Part shown: one piece after another, positions 1-10,166 of the stretch
How the letters are laid out: the number at the start of each line of letters is the position of its first letter
Position numbering within the stretch: position 1 is the first letter of the stretch
Assembly: GCF_016446285.1 (NCBI RefSeq)
Contig: NZ_CP054140.1
Span: 1,035,501 to 1,099,500, forward strand
DNA: 64,000 nucleotides
DNA from: Desulfobulbus oligotrophicus
Lineage (GTDB): Bacteria; Desulfobacterota; Desulfobulbia; Desulfobulbales; Desulfobulbaceae
Reading direction: 5' to 3'
Program-made: the position numbers and the translations under genes
The notes under the pieces: generated by a model
Seen by the model: only the letters and a program-made list of their open reading frames with translations
What the model was told of the DNA's origin: nothing
Database searches by the model: none

Positions 1-290
1 AGTTGATCAGGCTGACCGGTCGTGAGCCGGATAATGATATTGCCATTCGGTATATCGGGTTGCGTGCCGGTGAAAAACTCTACGAAGAGTTGATCACTGC
101 AGGCGAGGGTATTGTTCCCACCGGTCATGAAAAAATTATGGTGCTGCGCGGTCAGCAACCACATGATTGTCAACAGTTACGTGACCAGCTCGAAGCTTTG
201 CAGGAACAGGCAAAAAGTCTGGACAGCAGGGGGATTAAAGAGACGTTGAAAAGTATTGTACCGGAGTATGTGCCGGACTACAGTGTGTGA
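1..290 (+). CDS. CapD/WbpM-like nucleotide-sugar dehydratase or epimerase, 3' end only
   Basis: This is the last roughly 95 codons of a gene whose start lies before the window; the open frame enters at base 3. The motif GLRAGEKLYEEL, followed by a helical tail, is the C-terminal signature of polysaccharide-biosynthesis SDR enzymes such as CapD, WbpM and PglF. These are UDP-GlcNAc 4,6-dehydratases, usually with N-terminal membrane helices that are not visible here. It lies 57 bp before rfbB on the same strand, so it belongs to the same surface-polysaccharide locus. Family assignment is good, but the exact sugar substrate cannot be told from this fragment. Confidence 0.8.
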   Translation, partial: LIRLTGREPDNDIAIRYIGLRAGEKLYEELITAGEGIVPTGHEKIMVLRGQQPHDCQQLRDQLEALQEQAKSLDSRGIKETLKSIVPEYVPDYSV

Positions 291-347
291 TCGTTCGTTT
301 CTTTAGGGCTGCATTCCATTATTTTTTTTACAGCAGGAAGGCGTTTT

Positions 348-1409
348 ATGGCAATACTTGTCACCGGTGGTGCCGGTTTTATCGGCAGCAACTTTATCCT
401 TGAATGGCTTCATGAAATCGACGAACAGATCATAAATCTTGATCTGCTGACCTATGCCGGCAATCCGGAAAACCTCGCCGGTCTTGCCGGTAATACACGG
501 TATCTATTTGTTCAGGGTGATATTGGCGACATGCCGTTGGTCTCCAGGCTGCTCACCGATTATCGGCCTCGTGCCATTGTCAATTTTGCTGCGGAGTCAC
601 ATGTGGATCGCGGTATCCATAGGCCGGAAGACTTTATCCAGACCAATGTGGTGGGAACATTCAGGTTGCTTGAGGCAGCACGCGGATACTGGCAGCACTT
701 ACCGGGTGCTGAACAGGAAGTCTTTCGTTTCCTTCATGTCTCCACCGATGAGGTGTATGGGACACTGCCCCCGGCAGCCCCGGCTTTTACAGAAAAACAT
801 CCCTATGCTCCGAACAGCCCCTATTCCGCCAGTAAAGCGGCCAGTGATCATATGGTACGGGCATATCATCACACCTACGGTCTGCCGGTCCTGACCTCTA
901 ACTGTTCAAACAACTACGGTCCTTATCAGTTCCCGGAAAAGTTGATACCCCTTTGTCTGCATAACGCTTTGGCCGGCCGGACTCTGCCCATATACGGTGA
1001 CGGCCTTCAGATCCGCGACTGGCTGTTTGTTGCCGACCATTGCAGTGCCATCCGCGAGGTACTGGCAAACGGTCTGCCCGGGGAGGTATACAATATCGGT
1101 GGCTGGAACGAAAAAACAAATCTTGAAGTGGTCCGGACCCTGTGTACCCTGCTGGACGAGCTGAAGCCGCGTGCTGACGGCAAGGCCTATGGTGAGCAGA
1201 TTGCCTTTGTAGATGATCGTCCCGGGCATGATCGACGCTATGCCATTGATGCCACCAAAATCGAACGCGAACTGGGTTGGAAGCCGAAAGAGACCTTTGA
1301 TACCGGCATTCGTAAGACCGTTCGCTGGTACCTTGACAACCGGGAATGGGTGGACAGTGTGACCCGTGGCAGCTATCGGCAGTGGATCAACCAGCAGTAC
1401 GGAGCCTGA
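348..1409 (+). CDS. rfbB: dTDP-glucose 4,6-dehydratase RfbB
   Basis: It converts dTDP-D-glucose to dTDP-4-keto-6-deoxy-D-glucose, step 2 of dTDP-L-rhamnose synthesis in the cytoplasm. The 353-residue length is normal for the family. An extended SDR fold is shown by the NAD-binding GGAGFIGS at residues 7-14, the STDEVYG active-site loop near 130, and catalytic Tyr/Lys in YSASKAASD near 160. The C-terminal substrate motif [14 protein letters not shown] is also present. ATG 348 follows an AGGAAGG ribosome site. It is first of the rfbBDAC run, with rfbD starting 2 bp after its stop, so translational coupling is likely. Confidence 0.97.
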   Translation: MAILVTGGAGFIGSNFILEWLHEIDEQIINLDLLTYAGNPENLAGLAGNTRYLFVQGDIGDMPLVSRLLTDYRPRAIVNFAAESHVDRGIHRPEDFIQTNVVGTFRLLEAARGYWQHLPGAEQEVFRFLHVSTDEVYGTLPPAAPAFTEKHPYAPNSPYSASKAASDHMVRAYHHTYGLPVLTSNCSNNYGPYQFPEKLIPLCLHNALAGRTLPIYGDGLQIRDWLFVADHCSAIREVLANGLPGEVYNIGGWNEKTNLEVVRTLCTLLDELKPRADGKAYGEQIAFVDDRPGHDRRYAIDATKIERELGWKPKETFDTGIRKTVRWYLDNREWVDSVTRGSYRQWINQQYGA

Positions 1410-1411
1410 CC

Positions 1412-2299
1412 ATGCGTATTGTGCTTACCGGCAGTAACGGGCAGGTAGGGTTTGAGCTGCAGCGTGCTTTAAGTCCGGTGGGAGAGATCACAGCCGTTGA
1501 CAGAAAGGCATGTGATCTTACCAGCAGCAAGGAGCTGCGAGCACTGATTCGGGAGAACCGGCCGGATGTTGTCATCAATGCGGCGGCGTACACGGCTGTT
1601 GACAAGGCAGAGTCTGAGCAGTCGGAAGCCTTTGCCGTCAACGGGATCGCCCCGGGCGTACTGGCCGAGGAGGCTGCGCAGAGAAAGGCGCTGTTCATCC
1701 ATTACTGTACCGACTATGTCTACGACGGCGCCAATGTATCCTGGTATAAGGAAGACGATGGAACCAACCCCCTGAACGTTTACGGTGCCAGCAAGTTGGA
1801 GGGCACCCGGGCGGTACAGCGTGTTGCACCCCGACACCTCATCTTTCGTACCTGCTGGGTATTCAGTGGGCATGGTGCTAATTTTGTGAAGACTGTTCTT
1901 CGTCTGGCTGCTGAACGAGAGCACTTAAGTGTGGTTGCCGACCAGTTCGGTGCGCCCACTTCCGCAGCTCTGATAGCGGACGTGACGGCGCAGGTCGTCG
2001 GACAGTACCAGCGGTCCGGGGAGGCAGGATTTCCCTATGGGCTGTATCATCTCGCGGCTGCCGGGGTTACCACCTGGTGCGATTTTGCGCAGACCATTGT
2101 CGAAACTGCTCAACGTACTGGAAAGGTGCTTAAACTGAAACCGGCCGCTATTCATCCTGTCAGCTCAGCCGAGTATCCGCTGCCGGCAACACGGCCGGCC
2201 AACTCGCGACTGTCCACTCTGAAACTACGGCAAACTTTTGGCCTGCATCTGCCACCGTGGCAGCACGGCCTTGATCATGTACTGCGGCAGATTCTGTGA
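1412..2299 (+). CDS. rfbD: dTDP-4-dehydrorhamnose reductase RfbD
   Basis: It performs the last step of dTDP-L-rhamnose synthesis, the NAD(P)H reduction of dTDP-4-keto-L-rhamnose. The 295-residue SDR protein starts [13 protein letters not shown], a glycine-rich nucleotide-binding loop. It has [16 protein letters not shown], the family-specific TDYVYDG loop and a YGASKLEG catalytic Tyr/Lys pair. An upstream in-frame start at 1346 lies inside rfbB. ATG 1412 is preferred because the Rossmann motif begins there, directly after the rfbB stop. It sits between rfbB and rfbA in one operon. Confidence 0.96.
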   Translation: MRIVLTGSNGQVGFELQRALSPVGEITAVDRKACDLTSSKELRALIRENRPDVVINAAAYTAVDKAESEQSEAFAVNGIAPGVLAEEAAQRKALFIHYCTDYVYDGANVSWYKEDDGTNPLNVYGASKLEGTRAVQRVAPRHLIFRTCWVFSGHGANFVKTVLRLAAEREHLSVVADQFGAPTSAALIADVTAQVVGQYQRSGEAGFPYGLYHLAAAGVTTWCDFAQTIVETAQRTGKVLKLKPAAIHPVSSAEYPLPATRPANSRLSTLKLRQTFGLHLPPWQHGLDHVLRQIL

Positions 2300-2310
2300 G
2301 GCTGAAAGCC

Positions 2311-3189
2311 ATGCGTAAGGGTCTCATCCTGGCCGGAGGTTCCGGTACCCGACTTTATCCGGCCACCCTGGCCATATCCAAGCAGCTGTTACCTGTTTTT
2401 GACAAACCGATGATCTATTACCCGCTGTCAACGCTTATGCTGGCAGGTATTCGCAACATTCTGATCATCTCCACCCCGCAGGACACGCCGCGATTCGAAC
2501 AATTGCTCGGTGACGGCAGTCAGTGGGGCATCCATCTCAGCTACATGGTGCAGCCGAAACCGGAAGGCCTGGCCCAGGCCTTTCTCATCGGTGAACAGTT
2601 CATTGGAGCAGACAGCGTTGCCCTTGTCCTTGGTGACAACATCTTTTATGGACACAGTCTCCACCAGCTGCTGGCAAACGCCAACAGGCAAGCCACAGGG
2701 GCCAGCATCTTTGCCTACCGTGTCAAAGATCCGCAGCGGTACGGCGTTGTGGCGTTTAATGAACAGGGCCATGCCACAAACATCGAAGAGAAGCCGCTGG
2801 CGCCAAAGAGCAACTACGCTGTGACAGGCCTCTATTTTTATGACAATGAGGTCGTGACCATTGCTAAACAGGTCAAACCTTCGGCCCGCGGAGAATTGGA
2901 GATTACCGATGTGAATCAGGCCTATCTCGAGCGCAACCAGTTGCGGGTTGAGATCATGGGGCGAGGCTATGCCTGGCTCGATACTGGCACCCATGAATCC
3001 ATGCTGGAGGCCGGCCTGTTTATCCAAACCATTGAAAAACGACAGGGGCTGAAGGTGTCCTGCCCGGAGGAGATCGCCTTTCGACTTGGCTGGATAACTG
3101 CTGACCAGCTGGAACGATTGGCGTATCCTTTACAAAAAAACGGCTATGGAGAGTATCTGCTCTCTATTTTGAAAGACAGGGTGTTTTAA
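2311..3189 (+). CDS. rfbA: glucose-1-phosphate thymidylyltransferase RfbA
   Basis: It makes dTDP-glucose from glucose-1-phosphate and dTTP, the entry step to dTDP-rhamnose. The 292 residues contain the nucleotidyltransferase signature [14 protein letters not shown] at the N-terminus, [20 protein letters not shown], the metal-binding LGDNIFYG, and the C-terminal [13 protein letters not shown]. The frame is open from a GTG at 2296, but ATG 2311 is spaced correctly from a GAGG motif and matches the family start. The stop overlaps the rfbC start (TAATG), which implies coupled translation. Confidence 0.97.
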   Translation: MRKGLILAGGSGTRLYPATLAISKQLLPVFDKPMIYYPLSTLMLAGIRNILIISTPQDTPRFEQLLGDGSQWGIHLSYMVQPKPEGLAQAFLIGEQFIGADSVALVLGDNIFYGHSLHQLLANANRQATGASIFAYRVKDPQRYGVVAFNEQGHATNIEEKPLAPKSNYAVTGLYFYDNEVVTIAKQVKPSARGELEITDVNQAYLERNQLRVEIMGRGYAWLDTGTHESMLEAGLFIQTIEKRQGLKVSCPEEIAFRLGWITADQLERLAYPLQKNGYGEYLLSILKDRVF

Positions 3190-3737
3190 TGCATGTTTTT
3201 CCAGCTGCAATTCCGGATGTACTTGTACTTGAGCCCAAGGTTTTCGGTGATCACCGCGGCTTTTTTTTCGAAAGTTTCAATGCCCGGGCCTTTGCTGAGA
3301 TGACCGGGCTGCAACGGGAATTTGTGCAGGATAACCACTCCCGCTCATCGAAGGGAGTTCTGCGGGGGCTTCACTACCAGATTGAACAACCGCAGGGGAA
3401 ACTGGTTCGTGTCGTGGTCGGGGAAGTGTTTGATGTTGCGGTTGATCTGCGCAAGGCCTCCCCTACGTTCGGCCAGTGGGCAGGGGAGCGTCTCAGTGCT
3501 GAAAACAAGAAACAGCTCTGGATTCCGGAAGGTTTTGCCCATGGTTTTCTGGTGCTCAGCGAGACAGCCGAATTTCTCTACAAAACGACTGACTACTATG
3601 CTCCGCAGCATGAGCGGACCCTGCTGTGGAGCGACCCGACAATAGGTGTCCAGTGGCCTCTCTGCGGAGAACCGAACCTGGCAATGAAGGATAAGGCTGG
3701 CAGGTTGTTTACTGAAGCTGAAGTGTTTGCTGACTGA
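3189..3737 (+). CDS. rfbC: dTDP-4-dehydrorhamnose 3,5-epimerase RfbC
   Basis: It epimerises C3 and C5 of dTDP-4-keto-6-deoxyglucose before reduction by RfbD. The 182 residues are typical of the RmlC cupin family. Visible motifs are KVFGDHRGFFFESFN, the catalytic-His region RGLHYQ, VGEVFDVAVDLRK, and WIPEGFAHGFLVLS. The start codon overlaps the rfbA stop by one base. With rfbB, rfbD and rfbA it completes the pathway in one cluster, so the encoded polysaccharide is expected to contain rhamnose. Confidence 0.97.
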   Translation: MHVFPAAIPDVLVLEPKVFGDHRGFFFESFNARAFAEMTGLQREFVQDNHSRSSKGVLRGLHYQIEQPQGKLVRVVVGEVFDVAVDLRKASPTFGQWAGERLSAENKKQLWIPEGFAHGFLVLSETAEFLYKTTDYYAPQHERTLLWSDPTIGVQWPLCGEPNLAMKDKAGRLFTEAEVFAD

Positions 3738-3758
3738 GACGTTGAAGCGGGCAGAGAA

Positions 3759-4502
3759 ATGATAGCTGTTTCTGTTGTGAGCCATGGCCACGGCGAGATG
3801 GTCACCAGTTTGGTTGCGTCCCTGCTGCCCTTTCCTGAAGTGAGCCGGATACTGGTAACGCTTAACCGGCCGGAATCGTTGCCGCTCCCGGAGGATGAGC
3901 GTATTCTGGTTATCCGCAATGCGTTTGCCAAAGGTTTCAGCGCCAATCACAACACTGCCTATGCCTTCTGCCGTGAGCCGTTTTTTTGTGTCGTCAACCC
4001 GGATATCGAGCTGCGCAGCAATCCTTTTCCGGCCCTGCTGCAGGCATCGGCAAAAGCCGATGCTGCTCTGACGGCCCCAATGGTTCTTTCGCTCCAGGGG
4101 ACGGTGGAAAACAGCTTTCGGCGTTTTCCGAATCTGCGGCGGCTTGTTGCCAAGGTATTGGGACAGGTTGATCAAAGCTATACAGCCATCCCAGAAGAGC
4201 AGGATATTTTTTTCCCGGAATGGGTTGCCGGCATGTTCATGTTGTTTTCCAGCGTGGATTTTGCGGCGTTGAACGGGTTTGATGAGAAGTTTTTTCTGTA
4301 CTATGAAGATGTCGATATCTGCGTGCGTGCCTGGAAATCCGGGAGAAAGGTGGCGGTCTGCCCGGCTGCCGCTGTTGTGCACGACGCCCGGTGCAGCAGC
4401 CATCACGATATACGTTTTTTGCGCTGGCACCTGGCGAGCATGGCGCGATATTTTTATAAACACTGGGGACGATTACCTGCGGTACCGATCACAAGAACCT
4501 GA
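3759..4502 (+). CDS. family 2 glycosyltransferase, probable rhamnosyltransferase
   Basis: A 247-residue GT-A glycosyltransferase. The N-terminus MIAVSVVSHGHGEMV, the donor-site VVNPDIEL (DxD-like) and the late motif FFLYYEDVDICVRAWKSG with its acidic catalytic pair are those of GT2 enzymes related to WbbL and rhamnosyltransferases. No membrane helices are evident, so it probably acts at the inner face of the cytoplasmic membrane on a lipid-linked acceptor. It lies 21 bp after rfbC, and the obvious donor is dTDP-rhamnose. Substrate specificity is inferred from context only. Confidence 0.85.
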   Translation: MIAVSVVSHGHGEMVTSLVASLLPFPEVSRILVTLNRPESLPLPEDERILVIRNAFAKGFSANHNTAYAFCREPFFCVVNPDIELRSNPFPALLQASAKADAALTAPMVLSLQGTVENSFRRFPNLRRLVAKVLGQVDQSYTAIPEEQDIFFPEWVAGMFMLFSSVDFAALNGFDEKFFLYYEDVDICVRAWKSGRKVAVCPAAAVVHDARCSSHHDIRFLRWHLASMARYFYKHWGRLPAVPITRT

Positions 4503-4655
4503 TGACAAGGACAAAATCAGACTGATAAAGGGTGCACTTTATGCGCTTGATGGCAGGAAACAGGGACGGCATCAGGCTCGGCTGCGGCACAGGCATCACC
4601 TGCCGGTACAGGGAATAAGACAGGTCGGCACCGATCTTTTTCATGAGGTTGTCTG

Positions 4656-5606
4656 ATGCAGCTCGTCACAGGAGGAACCGGCTTTATCGGCAGCCATCTG
4701 CTGCAGGCCATGGCCCGCAGTAATGCATCCGAGGTGGTGATGCTCAGTCGGCGGCCGGTCCTGGCAGGAAAGACCAGGCTGGCTGCACTGGATGACCGTG
4801 CGGCACTGTGTGCTGCCTGTCATGGTGTGCAGGTGCTCTTTCATTGTGCCGGCCATGCGCATGCCTTTGCAGCCTTATCCGATGCGGACGCCGAACAGCA
4901 CTGGCGGGTCAATTTTGAGGGGACCCGGAATCTTGCCGAAGCTGCCGGACAGGCGGGGGTGCAGCGGTTTGTTTTTCTTTCCAGTGTCAAGGCCATGGCC
5001 GATCCCGGCGAGGTGTGTGCAGATGAAGATTTTTCCGGCCGACCGGATACCGCCTATGGACAATCCAAACGGGCCGCGGAAGAGGCGGTATTGGATGCCG
5101 GCCGGCAGTACGGCATGCATGTGGTGAATTTACGTCTTGCCATGGTGTATGGCCACGGTGGCCGGGGGAACCTCGAACGCATGGGGCGGTTGGTGCAACA
5201 GGGGTGGTTTCCTCCCCTGCCGGAAACCGGCAACCATCGTTCGCTGGTCCATATCGATGATGTGGTTGCCGTTATGCAGCAGGTGGCTGGTGACAGTCGG
5301 GCCGATGGGCGGACATACATTATTGCCGGGCCGGATGCACCTTCCGGCCGGCAGTTGTACGATACGATGCGCAACGTGCTGGGGCTGCCACCTCGTTACT
5401 GGTCGGTTCCTGAACGTGTTTTACGCGGGTTTGCCTGGTGGGGTGACAGGTTGGAGGATCTGCTGCAGCGGCGTATCCCATACAACAGCGAGGTGCTGGA
5501 TCGTTTGCTTGGCTCTGCATGGTACTCCGGTGATCGAATAGCACGGGAGCTGGGCTGGCGGGCAAAGGTTTCGCTTCGGAAGGGGCTTGGGGAGATGTTC
5601 AGATGA
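4656..5606 (+). CDS. NAD-dependent nucleotide-sugar epimerase/reductase (SDR)
   Basis: A 316-residue extended SDR with MQLVTGGTGFIGSHLL at the N-terminus, a FLSSVKAM strand and catalytic YGQSKRAAEE. The family includes UDP-glucose 4-epimerase-like and WbpV/WbiG-type enzymes, which pair with the WecA/WbpL or WbaP classes of initiating transferase. Its stop overlaps the start of the following sugar-phosphate transferase by 4 bp, suggesting it prepares that enzyme's substrate. The 153 bp between the GT2 gene and this one hold no supported gene. The exact sugar is unknown. Confidence 0.85.
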   Translation: MQLVTGGTGFIGSHLLQAMARSNASEVVMLSRRPVLAGKTRLAALDDRAALCAACHGVQVLFHCAGHAHAFAALSDADAEQHWRVNFEGTRNLAEAAGQAGVQRFVFLSSVKAMADPGEVCADEDFSGRPDTAYGQSKRAAEEAVLDAGRQYGMHVVNLRLAMVYGHGGRGNLERMGRLVQQGWFPPLPETGNHRSLVHIDDVVAVMQQVAGDSRADGRTYIIAGPDAPSGRQLYDTMRNVLGLPPRYWSVPERVLRGFAWWGDRLEDLLQRRIPYNSEVLDRLLGSAWYSGDRIARELGWRAKVSLRKGLGEMFR

Positions 5607-6166
5607 TAAAGCGTCTGTTTGACCTTTCTCTGGCAACGGTCGCTCTGGTTGCCCTTGCACTCCCTTTGTTCATACTTGGGCTGCTGGTTCGGTTCACCTC
5701 TCCTGGTCCGGCACTCTACTGGTCGGATAGGGTGGGCAGGAACAACGTTCTCTTCAGGATGCCCAAGTTCCGGAGCATGCGGCTGGATACTCCAGCCGTT
5801 GCAACCCATCTTCTGGACGATCCCGGACAGTACCTGACCCCTATTGGTTCCTTCCTGCGCTCCACCAGTCTGGATGAGTTACCTCAACTGTGGAGTATCC
5901 TCAAAGGCGACATGAGCTTTGTCGGCCCGCGTCCCGCCCTGTTTAACCAGGACGATCTGATCGCTCTGCGAACCGGACAGGGAGTGCATGTACTGGTCCC
6001 CGGTGTAACCGGTTGGGCGCAGATCAACGGCCGCGATGAGTTACCCATCCCGGAAAAGGTCAGGCTGGATACAGAATACCTGAAGCGGCAGTCGTTCTGG
6101 TTTGATCTCTTTATTCTCTGGTTAACCCTGATCCGGGTCAGCCGCCGTGACGGCGTGGCCCACTGA
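5603..6166 (+). CDS. undecaprenyl-phosphate sugar phosphotransferase (bacterial sugar transferase family)
   Basis: A 187-residue short-form (PglC-like) polyisoprenyl-phosphate hexose-1-phosphate transferase. The N-terminal MIKRLFDLSLATVALVALAL is the re-entrant membrane helix. Next come the KFRSMR motif, TSLDELPQLWSILKGDMS with the catalytic Asp-Glu pair, VGPRPAL, and GVTGWAQINGRD. It starts lipid-linked glycan assembly at the inner membrane. It is the last gene of the polysaccharide operon and converges on purL, which ends 47 bp away. The donor sugar cannot be read from sequence. Confidence 0.93.
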   Translation: MIKRLFDLSLATVALVALALPLFILGLLVRFTSPGPALYWSDRVGRNNVLFRMPKFRSMRLDTPAVATHLLDDPGQYLTPIGSFLRSTSLDELPQLWSILKGDMSFVGPRPALFNQDDLIALRTGQGVHVLVPGVTGWAQINGRDELPIPEKVRLDTEYLKRQSFWFDLFILWLTLIRVSRRDGVAH

Positions 6167-6213
6167 CCCGGAACATCTCGTTTTCCCTGTCCTTTGCAGC
6201 CGATCCCGGCCTG

Positions 6214-9200
6214 TCAGCGTCGGCACCAGGTGTAGGCATTCTGAAACATGCGTAACCAGGGGCTGGCGGGCAGACCTTGCATTGTTTCAGGCAGCCAGTG
6301 GCATTGCCAGGTCAGGAAGGTGCGCTCAGGGTGAGGCATCAATGCCAGGTGACGGCCGTCCGGTGAACAGACAGCGGTAAGGCCGCCGGGTGAACCATTG
6401 GGGTTGAAGGGATACTGTTCAGTGGGTTGTCCCTCGTCATCGACAAAGACCATGGCTGCCATCTGTTCGCTCCATACCCGTTGCTGGATGGACGTGTCCG
6501 GAAAATGCAGGCAGCCTTCGCCGTGATCAACACTGATACCGAAGACGAGATCTTCCATGCCTGCCAGCATGATCGACCGACTCGGCAACACCTTGACCGT
6601 ACTCCATCGTGACTCGAAACGGCCGCTGCGGTTGCGGATGAAACGGGGCTGCCGTTCGGCCTCAATGCCCTGCCAGGGAACCCAGCCCAGCAGACCAAAG
6701 AGCTGACACCCGTTACAGACCCCCAGAGTGAAGGTGTCCGGGCGGTTATAGAAGTCGTGAAAGATGGTCTGCAGGTGTTCGTTAAAGCGGATGGTTGCCG
6801 CCCATCCTTTAGCGCTTTCTGGAACATCGGCAAAGGAAAAACCACCCACTACAGCCAGACCCCGGAACTCTGTCAGCTTGACACGACCGGTTAAAAGATC
6901 GGTCATGGTAACATCCCAGGGCTCGAACCCCGCACTGTAAAAGGCGGAACTCATCTCCCGGTCGGAATTGGAACCCTCTTCGCGGAGAATGGCCACCTTT
7001 GGTTTATCTGTACTCAGAAGGATTTCCGGAGCAGTGATCTCCGGTGAGAAGCTGAGGTGGTAGGTGGGGCCTTTACGGGCAAAGATATGTGTTTTTTCTG
7101 CTTCTGCATGGGCCGGATCCATCTGCAATCGCTCCAGCTGATAGCTGGTTTCCTCCCACCATTGGCGCAACAGTATCATAGAATCGTCCAGCACCAGCTG
7201 GCCGTTATACTGAAGACTGATCGCCTGTTTGGCTGTGCTGGTACCAAGGACGGTGCAGGGTATTTGTGCCTGTTCAAATCGTTCTTTGACTTCGGCAAGA
7301 TGATTCCACCGGCACTCGATCACCAGACCGAGTTCTTCGTTGAACAGGGTCTCCAGTATCGAGGCGGTTCCGTTGAGTGCCAGATTAAGGCCGCAGTTCC
7401 CGCTGAACGCCATCTCCAGGACAGTGGTGATCAGGCCGCCGTCACTCCGGTCATGTCCGGAGAGGATCAGCTCCCGCTCAACCAGATACTGTACCGCTCC
7501 AAAGGCCTTCCTGATCAGGGCCGGGTCGTCCATATCAGGAACCGCATCACCGATCTGACCGCAGGTCTGAGCCAGGGCGCTGCCGCCCAGCCGGTGGTTG
7601 TTGCCTGATAAGTCAACAAACAGCAGGGCTGATCCCGGTTCCTTGATGTCCGGGGTCACCTTTTTCCGTATGTCGGCCATGGCGGCATAGAGAGAGATAA
7701 CCAGTTGCCGTGGTGATTTGACCACCTCATCACCGACCTTGGTCGCCATGGACAGGCTGTCCTTGCCGCCGTCCACAGCGATGCCGATCTTAATCATCGC
7801 CGCGGCCATGGCCTCGGCGGCATCCCGCAGAGCGGCGCCTTCACCGGTCAGTTTGGGTGCCCACATCCAGTTGGCTGAACACTTGACCTCTTCCAGGTTC
7901 CTGATCCGCGCCCAAACCAGATTGGTCAGCGCCTCACCCACCGCCATACGTGCACCGGCCGCTGGATCGATCAGCATTTTGATCGGCTGTTCACCAATGG
8001 CTGTTGCTATACCGGTGTGACTGAAGTGGCTTTGCGCAGTTACCGCCACATCAGCAACCGTCAGCTGCAAGGGGCCACAGCACTGTTGCTGGGCAATGAG
8101 ACCGGTAACCGACCGGTCAACCTTGTTGGTGAGGAACCGTTTAGACCCGACGGAGATCAGTCGCAGCACCTTATGCAGGGCTTCACGCACATTCATGCTC
8201 CTTGGCGGGACAAAAGGAGACAGGGTCGAGGTGATGCGTGTGTCGGTAAAGGTTTTTTGTGGTATATTACCCAGCAGTGCCGGGATTTCAATGTTCACCG
8301 GTGTGGTGTTGTTGTGCCTGTCATGGACGACAAAACGCAAGTCACCGGTTACTTCCCCCAGAATTTCACAGGGTACCTTCTCCCGTTCGCAGATTGCCTG
8401 AAAACGCTCAATATTTTCCGGGCTGATCAGCAGGCCGACCCGTTCCTGGTACTCGGCAACATAAATTTCCAGAACCGACATGGTCGGATCACCAACGTTG
8501 ATGTTGCGGATTTCCACCCGGCCGCCGGCATGTTCGACCAGCTCCTTGAGCACGTTGGCCGGTCCGCCGGCGCCCTGGTCATGAATGACATCGATCAGGG
8601 TTCGTTCACCCATCTCGTTGCAGGCCCGAATCACCCGGTTCAGTTTTTGTTCCATTTTGGCATCGCCACGCTGGACCGCATCAAAGTCGAGGGTGGATTC
8701 GTTTTCCCCCTGTATCATTGATGAGGCGGCACCACCGCCAAAACCGACCCGATAGGCAGGACCACCTATCTGGACAATGAGCATGCCTTTGACCGCCTGT
8801 TTCTTTTCCGTGTGACGATCGTCGATCTGGCCGATGCCGCCGGTGAACATGACCGGCTTGAGAAAACCCCAGCGGCCGCCGCTTTCCAGGTCCAGATCAA
8901 AGCTCCGGGTAAAGCCCTGAACAAGCGGTTCACCGAACTTGTTACCGTAATCAGAGGCGCCGTTGCTCGCTTCAATGATTATTTCCAGGGCTGAGGCCAG
9001 GGTGTCCGGGCAGGCGTACTCATTTTCCCATTCCAGCGGATAGTCGGGGATGTGGAGATTGGCGACACAGTACCCGGCTGTACCGATGCCCACCAGCGCT
9101 CCCTGTCCTGTGCACTGGACATCGCGGATCCTCCCGCCGGTCCCGGTTTCGCCGCCGGGAAAGGGAGCGACACCGGTTGGGAAATTGTGGGTTTCAGCGG

Positions 9201-10014
9201 TGAGGAGCGGGTGATAGCAGACCGAGGCTTCAACCAGTGGTGACGGCTCGCCCGGTCGTTCGGGCAACAGGGTTGTGAGGGTAAAACCTTCAATAACACT
9301 GGAGTTGTCCTTAAAGGCCACCTTGCTCCCCTTGGGGTTGGCGGCCAGCGTACCGGCAACGACCTGAAAGAGGGTTGTATCACAGGTTTTGCCGTCAATC
9401 ACCTGCTTGCCGCGGAAGAACCCGTGGCGGGAATGCTCTGAGTTGGCGTTGTTGAGGTCCATGATCTCAACAATGGTCGGATTACGGCCGCTCTGATTCA
9501 CAAAATAGTTGTAATAGAGTTCCCGGTCCCACTCGTCCATGGAGACGCCGGGGAGATCGAGCAGGCCATCGGGTCCTTTGCTTTTCAGGTCGACTTCGTA
9601 GACCGGCTCCGGGATGGTGCCGGTTTCAAAATCGGTCAGGGGCGCCAGATAGCGGCATTCGGTCATCCGGTCGTGGTTTTTGGCAATAAAGGTTTCAATG
9701 GCCTCATCGTCAGGCACCAGATAGCGACGGGAACGCTCGACACGGGTGATTGCCTGCAGCCCTATGGCATGACAGATTGACACCATATTGGATGACCAGG
9801 CAGTGGCAAAGTTCAGCCGGGGGCCGATCTCGACCACCCGGGGTCCTGTCAGCTGTGGTTCCAGGGTAACAGTATCAATCAGAAAACCATCGGCCATGAC
9901 GAGCCGTAGTCGTTCGATCTCCTGTTTTTCCAGGGGACGATTGGATGCAATATAGAAGCAATAGGCAAAGTCCGGGGTAAACTGACGATGAAGCTGTATG
10001 ACAAGAGCAGCCAT
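6214..10014 (-). CDS. purL: phosphoribosylformylglycinamidine synthase, large fused PurL
   Basis: It converts FGAR plus glutamine and ATP to FGAM in purine synthesis. At 1266 residues it is the large single-chain form with synthetase and glutaminase domains. The C-terminal class I amidotransferase shows the nucleophile loop GVCNGCQLFGLLG and the His-Glu motif LMPHPERTF. The middle carries ETHNFPTGVAPFPGGETGTGG and DGGKDSLSM. The frame extends 37 codons upstream, but ATG at 10014 sits 8 bp after an AAGGA site and opens with the conserved MAALVIQLHR, so it is taken as the start. It is a monocistronic-looking gene transcribed away from the radical SAM gene's end. Confidence 0.97.
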   Translation of the reverse strand: MAALVIQLHRQFTPDFAYCFYIASNRPLEKQEIERLRLVMADGFLIDTVTLEPQLTGPRVVEIGPRLNFATAWSSNMVSICHAIGLQAITRVERSRRYLVPDDEAIETFIAKNHDRMTECRYLAPLTDFETGTIPEPVYEVDLKSKGPDGLLDLPGVSMDEWDRELYYNYFVNQSGRNPTIVEIMDLNNANSEHSRHGFFRGKQVIDGKTCDTTLFQVVAGTLAANPKGSKVAFKDNSSVIEGFTLTTLLPERPGEPSPLVEASVCYHPLLTAETHNFPTGVAPFPGGETGTGGRIRDVQCTGQGALVGIGTAGYCVANLHIPDYPLEWENEYACPDTLASALEIIIEASNGASDYGNKFGEPLVQGFTRSFDLDLESGGRWGFLKPVMFTGGIGQIDDRHTEKKQAVKGMLIVQIGGPAYRVGFGGGAASSMIQGENESTLDFDAVQRGDAKMEQKLNRVIRACNEMGERTLIDVIHDQGAGGPANVLKELVEHAGGRVEIRNINVGDPTMSVLEIYVAEYQERVGLLISPENIERFQAICEREKVPCEILGEVTGDLRFVVHDRHNNTTPVNIEIPALLGNIPQKTFTDTRITSTLSPFVPPRSMNVREALHKVLRLISVGSKRFLTNKVDRSVTGLIAQQQCCGPLQLTVADVAVTAQSHFSHTGIATAIGEQPIKMLIDPAAGARMAVGEALTNLVWARIRNLEEVKCSANWMWAPKLTGEGAALRDAAEAMAAAMIKIGIAVDGGKDSLSMATKVGDEVVKSPRQLVISLYAAMADIRKKVTPDIKEPGSALLFVDLSGNNHRLGGSALAQTCGQIGDAVPDMDDPALIRKAFGAVQYLVERELILSGHDRSDGGLITTVLEMAFSGNCGLNLALNGTASILETLFNEELGLVIECRWNHLAEVKERFEQAQIPCTVLGTSTAKQAISLQYNGQLVLDDSMILLRQWWEETSYQLERLQMDPAHAEAEKTHIFARKGPTYHLSFSPEITAPEILLSTDKPKVAILREEGSNSDREMSSAFYSAGFEPWDVTMTDLLTGRVKLTEFRGLAVVGGFSFADVPESAKGWAATIRFNEHLQTIFHDFYNRPDTFTLGVCNGCQLFGLLGWVPWQGIEAERQPRFIRNRSGRFESRWSTVKVLPSRSIMLAGMEDLVFGISVDHGEGCLHFPDTSIQQRVWSEQMAAMVFVDDEGQPTEQYPFNPNGSPGGLTAVCSPDGRHLALMPHPERTFLTWQCHWLPETMQGLPASPWLRMFQNAYTWCRR

Positions 10015-10166
10015 TGGAGTGTTCCTTTGGAGTAAAAAGAGTGGTTTTATTCGTTTTGCTCTTCTGAACAGAGCAGAGTGCGTGCCGGCAACAGTAGCAT
10101 TAAAGACAATTTTTTTCCGCTGCAAAGTAGACTGGGAGGACGGAATTTTTACGGTGATCTATCTGA

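Noticed and set aside
3345-4463. 372-codon minus-strand open frame opposite rfbC and the GT2 gene
   Set aside because: It lies antisense to two well-supported genes, has a basic, low-quality composition and resembles no family.
4503-4655. Short coding frame bridging the GT2 gene and the epimerase
   Set aside because: The frame open to 4656 starts inside the GT2 gene in another phase and is basic and repetitive, so it is treated as spacer.
8017-8721. 234-codon plus-strand open frame inside purL
   Set aside because: It is the complementary strand of conserved purL sequence, with no family features.
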